This document shows, piece by piece, positions 1-7,206 of a DNA stretch of 11,246 nucleotides. The stretch is from Clostridiales bacterium UBA8153 (GTDB taxonomy: Bacteria > Bacillota > Sulfobacillia > UBA8153): contig DMHJ01000234.1 of NCBI GenBank assembly GCA_003449495.1, positions 6,504-17,749 of the forward strand. Reading direction: 5' to 3'. The notes below the pieces were generated by a model. It was not told the origin of the DNA. It worked only from the letters and a program-made list of their open reading frames with translations, and did no database searches. The translations under genes and the position numbers were made by a program. How positions within the stretch are numbered: the first letter of the stretch is position 1; each line of letters opens with the position of its first letter.

Positions 1-545
1 GATCCGGTGACCACTCCCCACATTCTCGCCATTCTCGAGCGCGAGGGAGTGGTGGCCACCTTTTTCCTGGTGGGCAACCGGGCGGAGTTGTACCCGCAAT
101 TGGTCCGCAGCATCGCCGCGGGCGGCCACGAGCTCGGCCACCACACCTTCACCCATCCGCGGTTGGACCAGATGGAAGCAGGGCAGATCCGGGCCGAGCT
201 TGTACAGACTACCCGGGTCTTGAAAAGGGTCGCTCGAAAACGGGTGCGCTGGTTCCGCCCGCCCTCTGGGGGCTTCACCGAGACGGTCTTGGCCATGGCC
301 CACCGGGCGGGCCTGCGCACCGTCTTTTGGTCGGTGGACAGCCGGGACTGGGAGGGCCATCCACCCGACATCGTCTACCAACGGGTAGCTGCAGGCGTAG
401 CCCCCGGGCTATCATCCTCCTGCACTGCGCGGCCGGAACTACCGGAGGCTTCTGGCCCACCCCCGCGGCCCTGCCGGATATCATTGCCTTCCTCCGGGCC
501 GAAGGCTATCAACCGGTGACCCTGACCCAACTCCTGGAGCGGTAG
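1..545 (+). pseudogene. Polysaccharide deacetylase (NodB domain), 5'-truncated and frameshifted
   Basis: This is the C-terminal part of a NodB-homology (carbohydrate esterase 4) deacetylase, a metal-dependent enzyme family that removes acetyl groups from peptidoglycan or chitin-like sugars outside the membrane. The window opens at DPVTTPHIL, just after where the family's TFDDGP metal motif should lie. Visible motifs are HTFTH (bases 142-156, two metal-ligand histidines), FRPPSGGF, and WSVDSRDW. The final motif, IILLHCAAG, appears only in another frame (from base 411). Between about 400 and 410 one base is missing, probably in the C5G3 run at 401-408, and the reading then continues to the TAG at 543-545 (LTQLLER). 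Without the shift the ORF would run on to 519 with an unrelated tail. The LLH motif is followed by CAAG where the family often has DG. The family call is confident; whether the frameshift is real or a sequencing error is open. PdaB-like sporulation deacetylases are the nearest match I recognise. Confidence 0.85.
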
Positions 546-687
546 TGCTGCAAGGGGCGCGGCCATTCCTCAGTGAAGAGTCCCTGACGTGGGCAGGTAA
601 CCCGGGAATGGTCCTTTACCCGATCGGCACCGACCTGCCAGGTTCCGGTGGGCTCACGGGCGTACCCTGCCGGGGCTTGTAGATTTT

Positions 688-696
688 TGGTATAAT
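688..696 (+). promoter_or_regulatory. Extended -10 promoter for cysS
   Basis: TGGTATAAT at 688-696 is a perfect TATAAT hexamer preceded by a TGN extension, about 60 bases ahead of the cysS start. The -35 region (around 668-673, TGCCGG) does not resemble TTGACA, which fits an extended -10 promoter. Transcription would start near 703, leaving a leader of only about 55 bases. The rest of the 546-757 gap holds a loose inverted repeat (GGCAGGT near 593-599 and ACCTGCC near 632-638) and nothing else I can identify. Confidence 0.7.
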
Positions 697-757
697 ACTG
701 CTACATTCCAGAACCCGGTGATCCGGCCGGCCATGCCCGTGATGGAGGTGACGATGT

Positions 758-2161
758 TTGGAGCCACTCAGGCTGTTCGACACGTTGAGCCGTCAGCTCA
801 AGCCTTTCTCTCCCGTGGTGCCGGGAACGGTGGGCGTGTACACTTGCGGGCCTACCGTATATGACTACGCGCACATCGGAAACCTGCGCGCTTACGTGTT
901 CGCCGACATCCTGCGCCGGGTCCTGGAGTACAACGGCTACCAGGTTAGACACGTGATGAACATAACCGACGTGGGCCACATGACTTCAGACAGCGACGAC
1001 GGTGAGGACAAGATGGTGGCGGGGGCACGCCGGGAACGCAAGTCTCCAGAGGAACTGGCGGCCATGTACACCGGAGCCTTCTTTGCCGATCTGGCCCTGC
1101 TCAACATCAAGACGCCCCACGTAGTGTGCCGGGCCACCGATCACGTGCCGGAGATGATCGCCGTTACCCGGCGCTTGCTGGAACTCGGGCACGCCTACGA
1201 AATCGGCGACGGCATCTATTTCGACATCAGCACCTTCCCCAGCTATGGGAGCCTGGCCCGGTTGGACCTTCAGGGCCAGCAGGCCGGCGCCCGGGTGGAG
1301 GTGAACCGGGAGAAACGTCACCCGGCCGACTTCGCCTTGTGGCGCAGAGCCGATCCGTCGCACCTGATGCAGTGGGACAGCCCGTGGGGAAAAGGGTATC
1401 CGGGTTGGCACGTGGAGTGCTCGGCCATGGGCATGAAGTACCTGGGCGATCGTATCGACATCCATACCGGGGGCATCGACCACGTGCCCGTACATCACGA
1501 GAATGAAGTGGCCCAGTCCGACGCGTTCGCCGGGCACCGCGTGGTCCAGCTCTGGATGCACAATGAGTTTCTCCTGGTAGACGGCGGGCGCATGGCCAAG
1601 AGCCTGGACAACTTCTACACCCTGACCCAGCTGACGGAGCGGGGGTACCATCCCCTCTCCTACCGGTATTTCTGCCTGAACGCCCACTACCGCTCCAAGC
1701 TTAACTTCACTTGGGAGACCCTGGCCGGTGCCCAGACGGCCCTGGAACGCCTCTGGGGGAGGGTAGCCCAGCTGGCCGGGGACAACGGTCCCCGGGTCGA
1801 GTCCCTGGAAGCGGAGCTGCGGCAGCGCTTCCAGGCAGCGGTCAACGACGACCTCGGGACTCCCCAGGCCATGGCCGTGCTATGGGAAGTGGTACGCAAA
1901 GAGGTACCGTCAGGATCCGCCGCCCTCCTTCTCTCCGAGTTCGAGGCAGTATTGGGGCTGGACTTGGACCGGGCCCCGGCCCGCCGCGTGGGTTCCACCG
2001 GTGAAGTGCCTCTCGAAGTCAAGGAGCTGGTGGCGGAACGGGCCCGGGCCAGAAAGGCCCGCAACTGGCCGTTGGCCGACGCCCTGCGCAGGCGCATCGA
2101 AGAACTGGGGTTTGTGGTCTCCGACACTCCAGATGGGACCACGGTGCAACCGGCGCGCTAG
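758..2161 (+). CDS. cysS: Cysteinyl-tRNA synthetase
   Basis: This class I synthetase charges tRNA-Cys with cysteine in the cytoplasm and is normally essential. The 467-residue length is normal. The signature HIGN lies at residues 39-42 and the KMSKS loop is RMAKS at 278-282. The zinc ligands expected in the family are present: C30, C221, H246 and E250 (within HHENE). A C-terminal helical region with the usual CysRS tail (KARNWPLADALRRRIEELGF) follows. I chose the TTG at 758 because GGAGGTGA (744-751) sits seven to eight bases upstream and the protein then begins MEPLRLFDTL as in the family; an ATG at 754 is in another frame. The active-site stretch HTGGIDHVPVHHENE and the NITDVGH...DDGEDKM segment differ from the common GGxDLxFPHHENE form, placing this in a divergent CysRS branch. 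It stands alone, with its own promoter. Confidence 0.96.
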   Translation: MEPLRLFDTLSRQLKPFSPVVPGTVGVYTCGPTVYDYAHIGNLRAYVFADILRRVLEYNGYQVRHVMNITDVGHMTSDSDDGEDKMVAGARRERKSPEELAAMYTGAFFADLALLNIKTPHVVCRATDHVPEMIAVTRRLLELGHAYEIGDGIYFDISTFPSYGSLARLDLQGQQAGARVEVNREKRHPADFALWRRADPSHLMQWDSPWGKGYPGWHVECSAMGMKYLGDRIDIHTGGIDHVPVHHENEVAQSDAFAGHRVVQLWMHNEFLLVDGGRMAKSLDNFYTLTQLTERGYHPLSYRYFCLNAHYRSKLNFTWETLAGAQTALERLWGRVAQLAGDNGPRVESLEAELRQRFQAAVNDDLGTPQAMAVLWEVVRKEVPSGSAALLLSEFEAVLGLDLDRAPARRVGSTGEVPLEVKELVAERARARKARNWPLADALRRRIEELGFVVSDTPDGTTVQPAR

Positions 2162-2264
2162 CGGCCCGGCGACCATGCTCTTGGCCCCGGCAAACCATCC
2201 CCGGGACGCGACGATCATGTCCGGGGCTGGAGTCTCCCGGAGAGGTTGGACATGGCCGGCTGAA

Positions 2265-2280
2265 GCCCGGCACGCCGGGC
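2265..2280. other. Short GC hairpin downstream of cysS
   Basis: GCCCGG and CCGGGC form a perfect six-base-pair stem around a CACG loop, about 100 bases after the cysS stop. It is followed by a run of G, not T, so it is not a textbook intrinsic terminator on the + strand. A role in ending or pausing cysS transcription is only a guess. Confidence 0.35.
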
Positions 2281-2724
2281 CGGGGGGGCGTCCACCTGAG
2301 ACCTGGCCACCTCGCCGGATCCACCCGGTAATGACGGTGCCACGCTCAGCTTCTCAGGCCCGAAGAATCTGGTCTGCGGCCCTGCCCGCATCTGGCTCCG
2401 GGCCCGTATCCCGGGGCCAGCGGCGCTTGACCGGTGCCTCAACATACCGAAATCCGCAGCCTCCCCTACTACGGGCGTGCGTATCCGTGAACCTGGCGAG
2501 GGGTGGTCCCCCCGGGCAGTCATCACCGGTGCGTCAAGCCGGTGGAGTCCTTACCGTACGCCTGCTTGACCAGTGCGACCAGGCCTTGGAGTAACCGCAT
2601 GCCGGCTCCCTCTCCCTCTTGGTGGATTCTTCGCTGTACCTCCGTCATCCCGCCTGAGACCGGCCCTTACCGGCACACAATGCGGGTGCCCACACTACCC
2701 TAAATGGCGGTAGCAGTGCCGTCA

Positions 2725-2751
2725 CCAGGGAGCCCCGGCGGCCGGGCCTGG
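2725..2751. other. Interrupted GC stem upstream of exporter gene
   Basis: CCAGG (2725-2729) pairs with CCTGG (2747-2751), and inside it CCCGG (2734-2738) pairs with CCGGG (2742-2746), leaving a four-base bulge on the left side and a three-base loop. It lies about 70 bases before the exporter's ribosome site. It does not match the manganese riboswitch (yybP-ykoY) consensus that I would look for ahead of such a gene. Confidence 0.3.
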
Positions 2752-2822
2752 CGACCCCCGCGGGTAGCGGCCGCCTTCCCCGGTGCCGGATGGTTGGGGT
2801 GGAGCGGGAGGGATGGGCAGTG

Positions 2823-4040
2823 ATGCAGGAAGTTCTGGGACTAGTGCTGGCCAGCGCGGTAAGCGCCTTCATCGATATCGGTGTGTTCGTAGGCGCGGTC
2901 CTTCTCCTTTTCGGCTATATCAACTACCGCATGGCGGGAGCCTTGGTGGAGAGCATCGCCAAGTCCAAAAAGTGGCAGCCCGTGCTAGGAGCCCTGCTGG
3001 GTGCCACCCCCGGGTGTGGTGTGGCCATCTTCCTCAAGCCGCTGTTCGTGCGCGGCTCCATAAGGTTCGGGGCGGTGATTGCGGCCCTGATCGCTACCAC
3101 CGGTGACTCGGCCTTTGTCATGCTTGCCACCATTCCCCACCAATATGTGGTGATCAGCGCCATGGCGGTGGTATTGGCGGTCATCACCGGCTACCTGGTG
3201 GATAGGACCACCTTGGGAACCAAGCTGGTCGCCGCCTATGCCAGGAGAAGGGCAGACCGTCCGTCCCGCCATCCCGCCGCGGAAGAGGGGCTTCACTGCC
3301 ATGCTGGGGGCGGTGGCGCCGGCCGGGGGCTTCGCCGTCAGACCCGGCAAGAAGCACGTGGGCACTCCCTGGTCTTGGCGATAGCCCACCGGGGATATCC
3401 CTGGTACTGGCTGTTGCTGGGCGCGGGTTTGGTCCTCGGCATACTCGGTCTCTTCCAGGTAGACGTGGATGCTTTGTTCATTCCCAATCTAGGCTTGGTG
3501 CTGGGGACGGCAGGCACCGTCCTATCCATCGGGCTGATGCTGGCGGGTAGGCAGTATCTCGACTACGACCCCCATGAAGAGGCGGGGCAGAATGCTCCAT
3601 CTTGGCAGGAGATCCTTATACGCAACGCGCGGGAGACGGCCTTTGTCATCACCTGGGTTTTCGTCGGGCTACTGGCCTATGAGTTGGTGGTGCTCGTCAT
3701 CGGAGGCGGAAACTAGGCTGCCGGAGAGCAGTTCACCGAAAGGTTGCTGCTTACGGCAGGACTGGCTTGCGTGATCATCGGAGGGTTGGTCGGTCTGATC
3801 CCCGGGTGCGGTCCCCAGATCATCTTCGTCACGCTCTTTATCCACGGCCTGGTCCCGTTTGCCGCCCTGCTGGCCAATGCCGCTTCTCAGGACGGTGATG
3901 CCCGGTTTCCCCTGCTGGCTCTGGACCGCCCTTCGGCTTTGTGGACCTCGCTCATCACCACCATCCCCGCCCTAGCCCTGGGCCTGCTCGTCTACTGGCT
4001 CGAGACGCGTATGGGACTGCCGGGATGGCTGGGGGTGTGA
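2823..4040 (+). pseudogene. Putative manganese/heavy-metal exporter, split by in-frame amber codon
   Basis: The protein resembles the 10-TM putative manganese transporter/heavy-metal exporter family (Pfam ArsP_2-like), a membrane protein thought to export metal ions. It has two related halves: GATPGCG followed by an FGAVIAALIATTGDSAF-type helix near residues 49-90, and GLIPGCGPQIIF with FAALLANAASQDGDA in the C-terminal part. A short histidine-containing loop (GLHCH) and TM segments lie between them. The reading frame is interrupted only by TAG at 3714-3716. The frame is unchanged on both sides, so this is one nonsense change and not a frameshift, and the second half (to TGA 4038-4040) reads as family sequence. 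No good ribosome site precedes a restart at TTG 3744. I place the start at ATG 2823 (or GTG 2820) behind GGGAGGG (2806-2812); the upstream ATG 2790 lacks a site. The protein may be non-functional, made as a 297-residue truncation, or occasionally read through. The metal substrate is inferred from the family only. Confidence 0.82.
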
Positions 4041-4155
4041 GTAGCGGGAGGGAGCTTGGTCCTGGGTCATAAGCTCTTGAAGGCGGTAAGTGGCCCGGCC
4101 GAGCAAGAGCGCGACGATGCCGGGTGCCCGGGTAGAACGGAGTTTCCCATGCCGG

Positions 4156-4174
4156 GGACCATCGATGGCGGTCC
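4156..4174. other. Small inverted repeat between convergent genes
   Basis: GGACC (4156-4160) and GGTCC (4170-4174) can pair, and they enclose a ten-base palindrome CCATCGATGG (4159-4168). It sits in the 162-base gap between the exporter (+) and the two-TM protein gene (-), where a bidirectional terminator would be expected. There is no T-tract on either side, so terminator function is only suggested by position. Confidence 0.3.
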
Positions 4175-4202
4175 GGTCCGGCTGCTCTGCTCTCCCGTGC
4201 GG

Positions 4203-4790
4203 CTACTCGCTGATTTCCCTGAAGTAGATGGGGGAGTCGAGGTAGCGCAGAAAGACGCTTCTTTCGCGACGCACATCATGCCCGACAAAGAAGAGCATGG
4301 AGAATGCTTCGTACAGGAACCACCAGCCGCCGATGAATACCCCTTCGGTGATGAGCTTGGTGAACAGCTGCAGGCCAGCACGCCCGGGCCAGGCGTAGGC
4401 CACTGCCAGCAGGAGTAAGGAAATCACGGCGTAAGTCGCTGCCTTGCGGTAGATCTCCCCCAGTTTCCTGTCGGTCAGCAGCAGCTGTACCCGCATGTTC
4501 TGCAAGATGGCCGTGGCGCTCTTGGCCTCTTTCTCCGCGTCACGCAGACCGCCCGGTAAGTGGAGACAAATTTCCACCTTCTCCCGGAGCGGGATCTCCA
4601 GGGCCGCCCCCTCGAAGTAGTCCAGCAGCTCCGGCTCCAGCTCTTTTCTCTTTAGGGGTGAAGCGTCCCAGCCGTTGAACAACTCCGAGTAGTCATCAAG
4701 GGAGATTTCAATGACATAGGCCCGGGTCTTGGGGTTGAAGCTGTAAAGGCTCAGATACTCCTTCCGGTTTTTCGCACTCCACGGCCACAT
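4203..4790 (-). CDS. Two-TM membrane protein of unknown function
   Basis: I do not recognise a characterised family. From ATG 4790 the protein has 195 residues. It begins MWPWSAKNRKEYLSLYSF, then has a soluble acidic region (ISLDDYSELFNGWDASPLKRKELEPELLDYF and onward). A charged helical stretch follows (around residues 85-120), then two hydrophobic segments (AVISLLLLAVAYAW and GVFIGGWWFLYEAFSMLFF), and a short charged tail ending SPIYFREISE. The layout suggests a cytosolic N-terminal domain anchored by a helical hairpin. The start is supported by GGGTGAG just upstream. The frame stays open to 4961, but the extra residues are low-complexity Arg/Ala/Pro sequence and look non-coding. Codon use and ORF quality support a real gene. 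It is separated by 284 bases from the DinB pair on the same strand, so co-transcription is uncertain. Confidence 0.75.
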   Translation of the reverse strand: MWPWSAKNRKEYLSLYSFNPKTRAYVIEISLDDYSELFNGWDASPLKRKELEPELLDYFEGAALEIPLREKVEICLHLPGGLRDAEKEAKSATAILQNMRVQLLLTDRKLGEIYRKAATYAVISLLLLAVAYAWPGRAGLQLFTKLITEGVFIGGWWFLYEAFSMLFFVGHDVRRERSVFLRYLDSPIYFREISE

Positions 4791-5074
4791 ATTCTCACCC
4801 GCATTCGCCATGGGGTTGGCCCTGATGCCTGGGCAGCATGGCTTGACTTTGGGCCCCCGGTCTGGTGCCGTCACGGCGGCCGCAGGTCCACTTCCCGGGT
4901 GGTCCCCGGGAGCGCCGGACCGGGAGGCCGCTGCCCGAGCTCGGCGCCGGCCGGCAGCCATCCTCCACCTTTACCGCTAAACCGGGCGGTCGCCTATCCC
5001 GGAGCCCGGCTCTAGGATGCACAGGCGGCGCGGCGGAAATCGGCAGAATCCACCGGGCACAGTGGGCAGAACCG
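4791..5074. other. Intergenic gap with nested GC hairpin
   Basis: This 284-base gap precedes the two-TM protein gene on the minus strand. I see no clear -35/-10 pair in it. Its main structure is a hairpin at 4885-4921: an outer GGTCC/GGACC stem and an inner perfect seven-base stem TCCCGGG (4893-4899)/CCCGGGA (4905-4911) with a five-base loop. The minus-strand ORF crossing the gap (4961 inward) is read here as non-coding. Confidence 0.4.
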
Positions 5075-5545
5075 CTAAGAGGGCCAGGCTCCGGCCATGC
5101 GCAAGAGTACCACCAGCTGGCCCAGGTGGTAGGAATTGTGCATAATCATCTCTTGGTAGACCCGCCCCACGGTGGCCGGGGGCCAGCCCGCCACCGGGCC
5201 GGCCAAGTCCACGTGCTCCAATTGCTCCGTCGCCCGCCTTATGGAATCTTGCAGGCGGCCGGCCATCAGCTCCCAACCCTGCGCGGTCCGCAGATCCTCC
5301 GGCACCTGCCAACTGCTCTCCAGGTTCTCCGGCCATGCCGGCCGCTCTCCCGCCACCAGTGCAGCCAGGAGTTCGGACCACACCAGGGTGTGATAGAGGC
5401 AACCACGGGCGGAATAGGGCACTCCGGGCAACGCCTGGTCCGCCCGTTGTCGAGGGTCGGCCGCCAGTAGCCGGGCAGGAGCAAGATGTGCCTGCGATCC
5501 TTGCAGGCCCTGGCGGAGCGAGTCCTTCCATAGCTCCTGGCTCAT
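5075..5545 (-). CDS. DinB-fold (DinB/YfiT-like) protein, second of a pair
   Basis: This 156-residue protein has the size and histidine pattern of the DinB/YfiT superfamily, four-helix bundles with a three-histidine metal site; known members include thiol transferases and isomerases, but most are uncharacterised. The candidate ligands are H52 (LYHTLVW), H136 and H140 (MIMHNSYHLGQLV), the last motif being the family's most recognisable signature. The ATG at 5545 is preferred because GGGAGGTGG lies eight bases upstream and because it overlaps the stop of the preceding gene (ATGA). The frame is open a little further (5563), but that part would overlap the neighbour and contains the ribosome site. 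Stop is TAG at 5077-5075. Substrate unknown. It differs strongly in sequence from its partner, so the pair is an old duplication or a recruited heteromer. Confidence 0.87.
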   Translation of the reverse strand: MSQELWKDSLRQGLQGSQAHLAPARLLAADPRQRADQALPGVPYSARGCLYHTLVWSELLAALVAGERPAWPENLESSWQVPEDLRTAQGWELMAGRLQDSIRRATEQLEHVDLAGPVAGWPPATVGRVYQEMIMHNSYHLGQLVVLLRMAGAWPS

Positions 5546-6015
5546 GCCTCGCCCACCTCCCAAGCTCTGATGGCCCCTAGGACGATGCGCTCCAGCTGCC
5601 GCCGGTGGCGCAGAAAGTGCACCAAGGCGTGCTCTAAAAGCTGCCCGCAGCTATACTCTTCCCCCCAGCGGGTGGCCAGGCGCGTCGACAGGTGGCCGTC
5701 TTCCAGGGCCCGGGTCCCCCGGAACGTGAAGTCCCGGACATCGTCCAGAGCAGCGAAGATTTCCCCCAGCTCCCGGGACTTGCCGATCTCCGGGTAGGCC
5801 GCTGCGGGCACCGGCAATCGGTTGGCCTCGAGGGCGGCCTTGGTGAAGTAATAGCCGGCAGACGCCACGTGGGCCAGGATGCCCTTGACTGAGCCTTGCT
5901 TTCCTTCCACCTGCCATTCCAGGACGTGTGGGGGAAGGGATCTGGCGTAGGCCACCAGCTCCTGGCGGGCGCGCTCGGTCTCCCAAACCAGGGCTTCCAC
6001 TGCCGCTCTTGACAT
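5542..6015 (-). CDS. DinB-fold protein, first of a coupled pair
   Basis: This is a 157-residue DinB-superfamily protein. The three-histidine site is H49 (ILAHVAS), H133 and H137 (EHALVHFLRHRRQLER); the last stretch fits the family's HxxxHxxQ signature. It contains the internal hydrophobic helices expected for a four-helix bundle and no signal peptide, so it is probably cytoplasmic. ATG 6015 follows AAAGGAG by eight to nine bases. Its TGA (5544-5542) overlaps the ATG of the next DinB gene by four bases, which strongly suggests translational coupling and joint production. It lies 104 bases behind the dehydrogenase on the same strand and may share its transcript; I found no convincing promoter in that gap. 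The biochemical role cannot be read from the sequence. Confidence 0.85.
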   Translation of the reverse strand: MSRAAVEALVWETERARQELVAYARSLPPHVLEWQVEGKQGSVKGILAHVASAGYYFTKAALEANRLPVPAAAYPEIGKSRELGEIFAALDDVRDFTFRGTRALEDGHLSTRLATRWGEEYSCGQLLEHALVHFLRHRRQLERIVLGAIRAWEVGEA

Positions 6016-6119
6016 GGGGAGCTCTCCTTTCGTGGGCCGGTACTGGACGCGATATGCTGAGCTTACGTCTGGTGCTACTCCGGTTGTCCGGATCTTCCGC
6101 CGCCTAGCCGGCCCTTTAC

Positions 6120-7046
6120 CTAGTAACCCCGAGCGGGGTCCACCCGGCCCTTGAGCGGCCGGCCGGATGACCAGGCCTCCAGGTTCTCCAAAAAGAGGGC
6201 CAGCCCGGCTTCTAGGCTGGAGCCGCCTGCGTTGTGGGGAGTGATGGCCACGTTGGGCAGGCTCCAGAGCTCCGAGTCCGCGGGAAGGGGTTCTTCGGCA
6301 AAGACATCCAACAGTGCGTGGGCCGGTCGCCCCCGCTTCAGGGCAGCGATGAGCTCGGGCTCTTGGATCACCTGACCGCGTCCCAGGCTCACCAGCACGG
6401 CTCCCGGCTTCATGGCCTCAAACTCCTTGGCCCCGAACCTGCCCCGGGTTTCCGGGGTGAGGGGAAGCAGAATGACCAAGTAGTCGGCGGTGGACAGAAA
6501 CTCGTAAAGCTGTTCCCGGCCGTAGACCCGATCCACGCCTTCGACCGGGACGGCGACGCGGCGCCATCCGGTTATACGCATGTCGAAGGCCCGCGCCCGC
6601 CTGGCGATGGCCGAACCGATGACTCCCAGTCCCGCCAGGCCCAGGACTTTCCCGCTTATACGCTCCACCGGATAGCGCTGCCAGCGGCGTTCGCCCTGCT
6701 GTTGCCAGGCCTGCCGCAGGTTGAGGGCGTGGGCGAGGATACGCCCCAGGCAGTGTTCGGACACGGCGGCGTCATGGAGGCCGTAGCCCCGGGTGAGCAG
6801 TACCGACGGGGGCAGGGTTCCCGCCAGGTGGTCCACTCCGGCCGACAACACCTGTACCCAGCGGAGACGGGCTGCCGAACTAAAATCCAAGCGGGCAAAG
6901 CCGGAGGCGAAGAGGATTTCGGCACCGGCCAGCTCCTCCTGTAGGTGGGAGGGATCGGTGGAGGCCACCACGGTTAGGTCTGGCCTGGCCTCCCGGAGCC
7001 GGGCGGCCAGCTGCCCGGCATGACGGTGATAGACGATTACGCGCAC
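6120..7046 (-). CDS. D-2-hydroxyacid dehydrogenase, NAD(P)-dependent
   Basis: This family interconverts 2-oxoacids and D-2-hydroxyacids (for example glyoxylate, hydroxypyruvate or bulkier 2-ketoacids) using NAD(P)H in the cytoplasm. The protein has about 308 residues. The N-terminal substrate domain is followed by the nucleotide-binding motif GLAGLGVIGSAIA near residue 140. The catalytic triad is intact: R223 (SLGRGQV), E252 (DVFAEEPLP) and H271 (TPHNAGG). The usual N-x-x-RG-x-x-VD motif reads SLGRGQVIQ here, a modest departure. GTG 7046 is my start because AAAGGGAG (7063-7056) lies nine bases upstream; the TTG at 7055 touches that ribosome site and is too close. The gene is divergent from the ABC transporter across a shared 249-base region. 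It resembles GhrA/YcdW-like hydroxypyruvate reductases by length, but the substrate cannot be assigned. Confidence 0.9.
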   Translation of the reverse strand: MRVIVYHRHAGQLAARLREARPDLTVVASTDPSHLQEELAGAEILFASGFARLDFSSAARLRWVQVLSAGVDHLAGTLPPSVLLTRGYGLHDAAVSEHCLGRILAHALNLRQAWQQQGERRWQRYPVERISGKVLGLAGLGVIGSAIARRARAFDMRITGWRRVAVPVEGVDRVYGREQLYEFLSTADYLVILLPLTPETRGRFGAKEFEAMKPGAVLVSLGRGQVIQEPELIAALKRGRPAHALLDVFAEEPLPADSELWSLPNVAITPHNAGGSSLEAGLALFLENLEAWSSGRPLKGRVDPARGY

Positions 7047-7206
7047 GACATTCAACTCCCTTTGGGATCTTCAAGGGCCGAGTGGCAGTTCCTGCCGGGC
7101 CGGATCAGGCGTGGTCCCTAAGTCCATGTCTCGAGCGTAGCCCGGGGTGGTGGGTGGAGAGGATGCGGAAGTAGTCCGGTCCGGATCAATAACCTTCTCT
7201 GTGGCC

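Larger units (their letters stand above)
2162..2819. other. Gene-free stretch with hairpins
   Basis: I see no convincing gene in these roughly 660 bases on either strand. The ORFs crossing it have proline/arginine/serine-rich translations typical of GC-rich noncoding DNA and lack ribosome sites. It contains a GC hairpin at 2265-2280 (GCCCGG, loop CACG, CCGGGC) that could slow transcription after cysS but has no T-tract. A larger interrupted stem lies at 2725-2751. On the minus strand, 2398-2365 roughly outlines a group II intron domain V. A 41-codon minus ORF (2648-2523) has no good ribosome site. No clear promoter for the downstream exporter was found. It may be decayed sequence. Confidence 0.5.

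Noticed and set aside
546..757. T-box leader regulating cysS
   Set aside because: The TATAAT at 691 leaves a leader of only about 55 bases, far too short for a T-box, and no T-box sequence or terminator/antiterminator pair was seen.
986..1687. 233-residue minus-strand frame inside cysS
   Set aside because: Mirror frame of a highly conserved gene; no ribosome site or domain.
2001..2594. Long + strand reading frame across the cysS end
   Set aside because: It overlaps cysS in another frame and its remaining translation is Pro/Arg/Ser-rich with no ribosome site; typical GC-rich shadow.
2523..2648. 41-residue minus-strand ORF beginning MTEVQRRIHQEG
   Set aside because: The composition looks protein-like, but there is no properly spaced ribosome site and no recognisable family; may be part of decayed sequence.
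2640..2819. Manganese-sensing yybP-ykoY riboswitch ahead of the exporter
   Set aside because: I could not find the conserved loop sequences together in the right order; only a GC-rich interrupted stem is present.
3714..3716. Pyrrolysine read from the amber codon in the exporter
   Set aside because: TAG ends several intact genes here (cysS, ABC permease, one DinB gene, dehydrogenase, YczE-type gene), no pyl genes are visible, and metal exporters are not known to use pyrrolysine.
4791..4961. N-terminal extension of the two-TM protein to ATG 4961
   Set aside because: The added residues are low-complexity Arg/Ala/Pro/Gly, the ribosome-like purines touch the ATG, and GGGTGAG supports the start at 4790.
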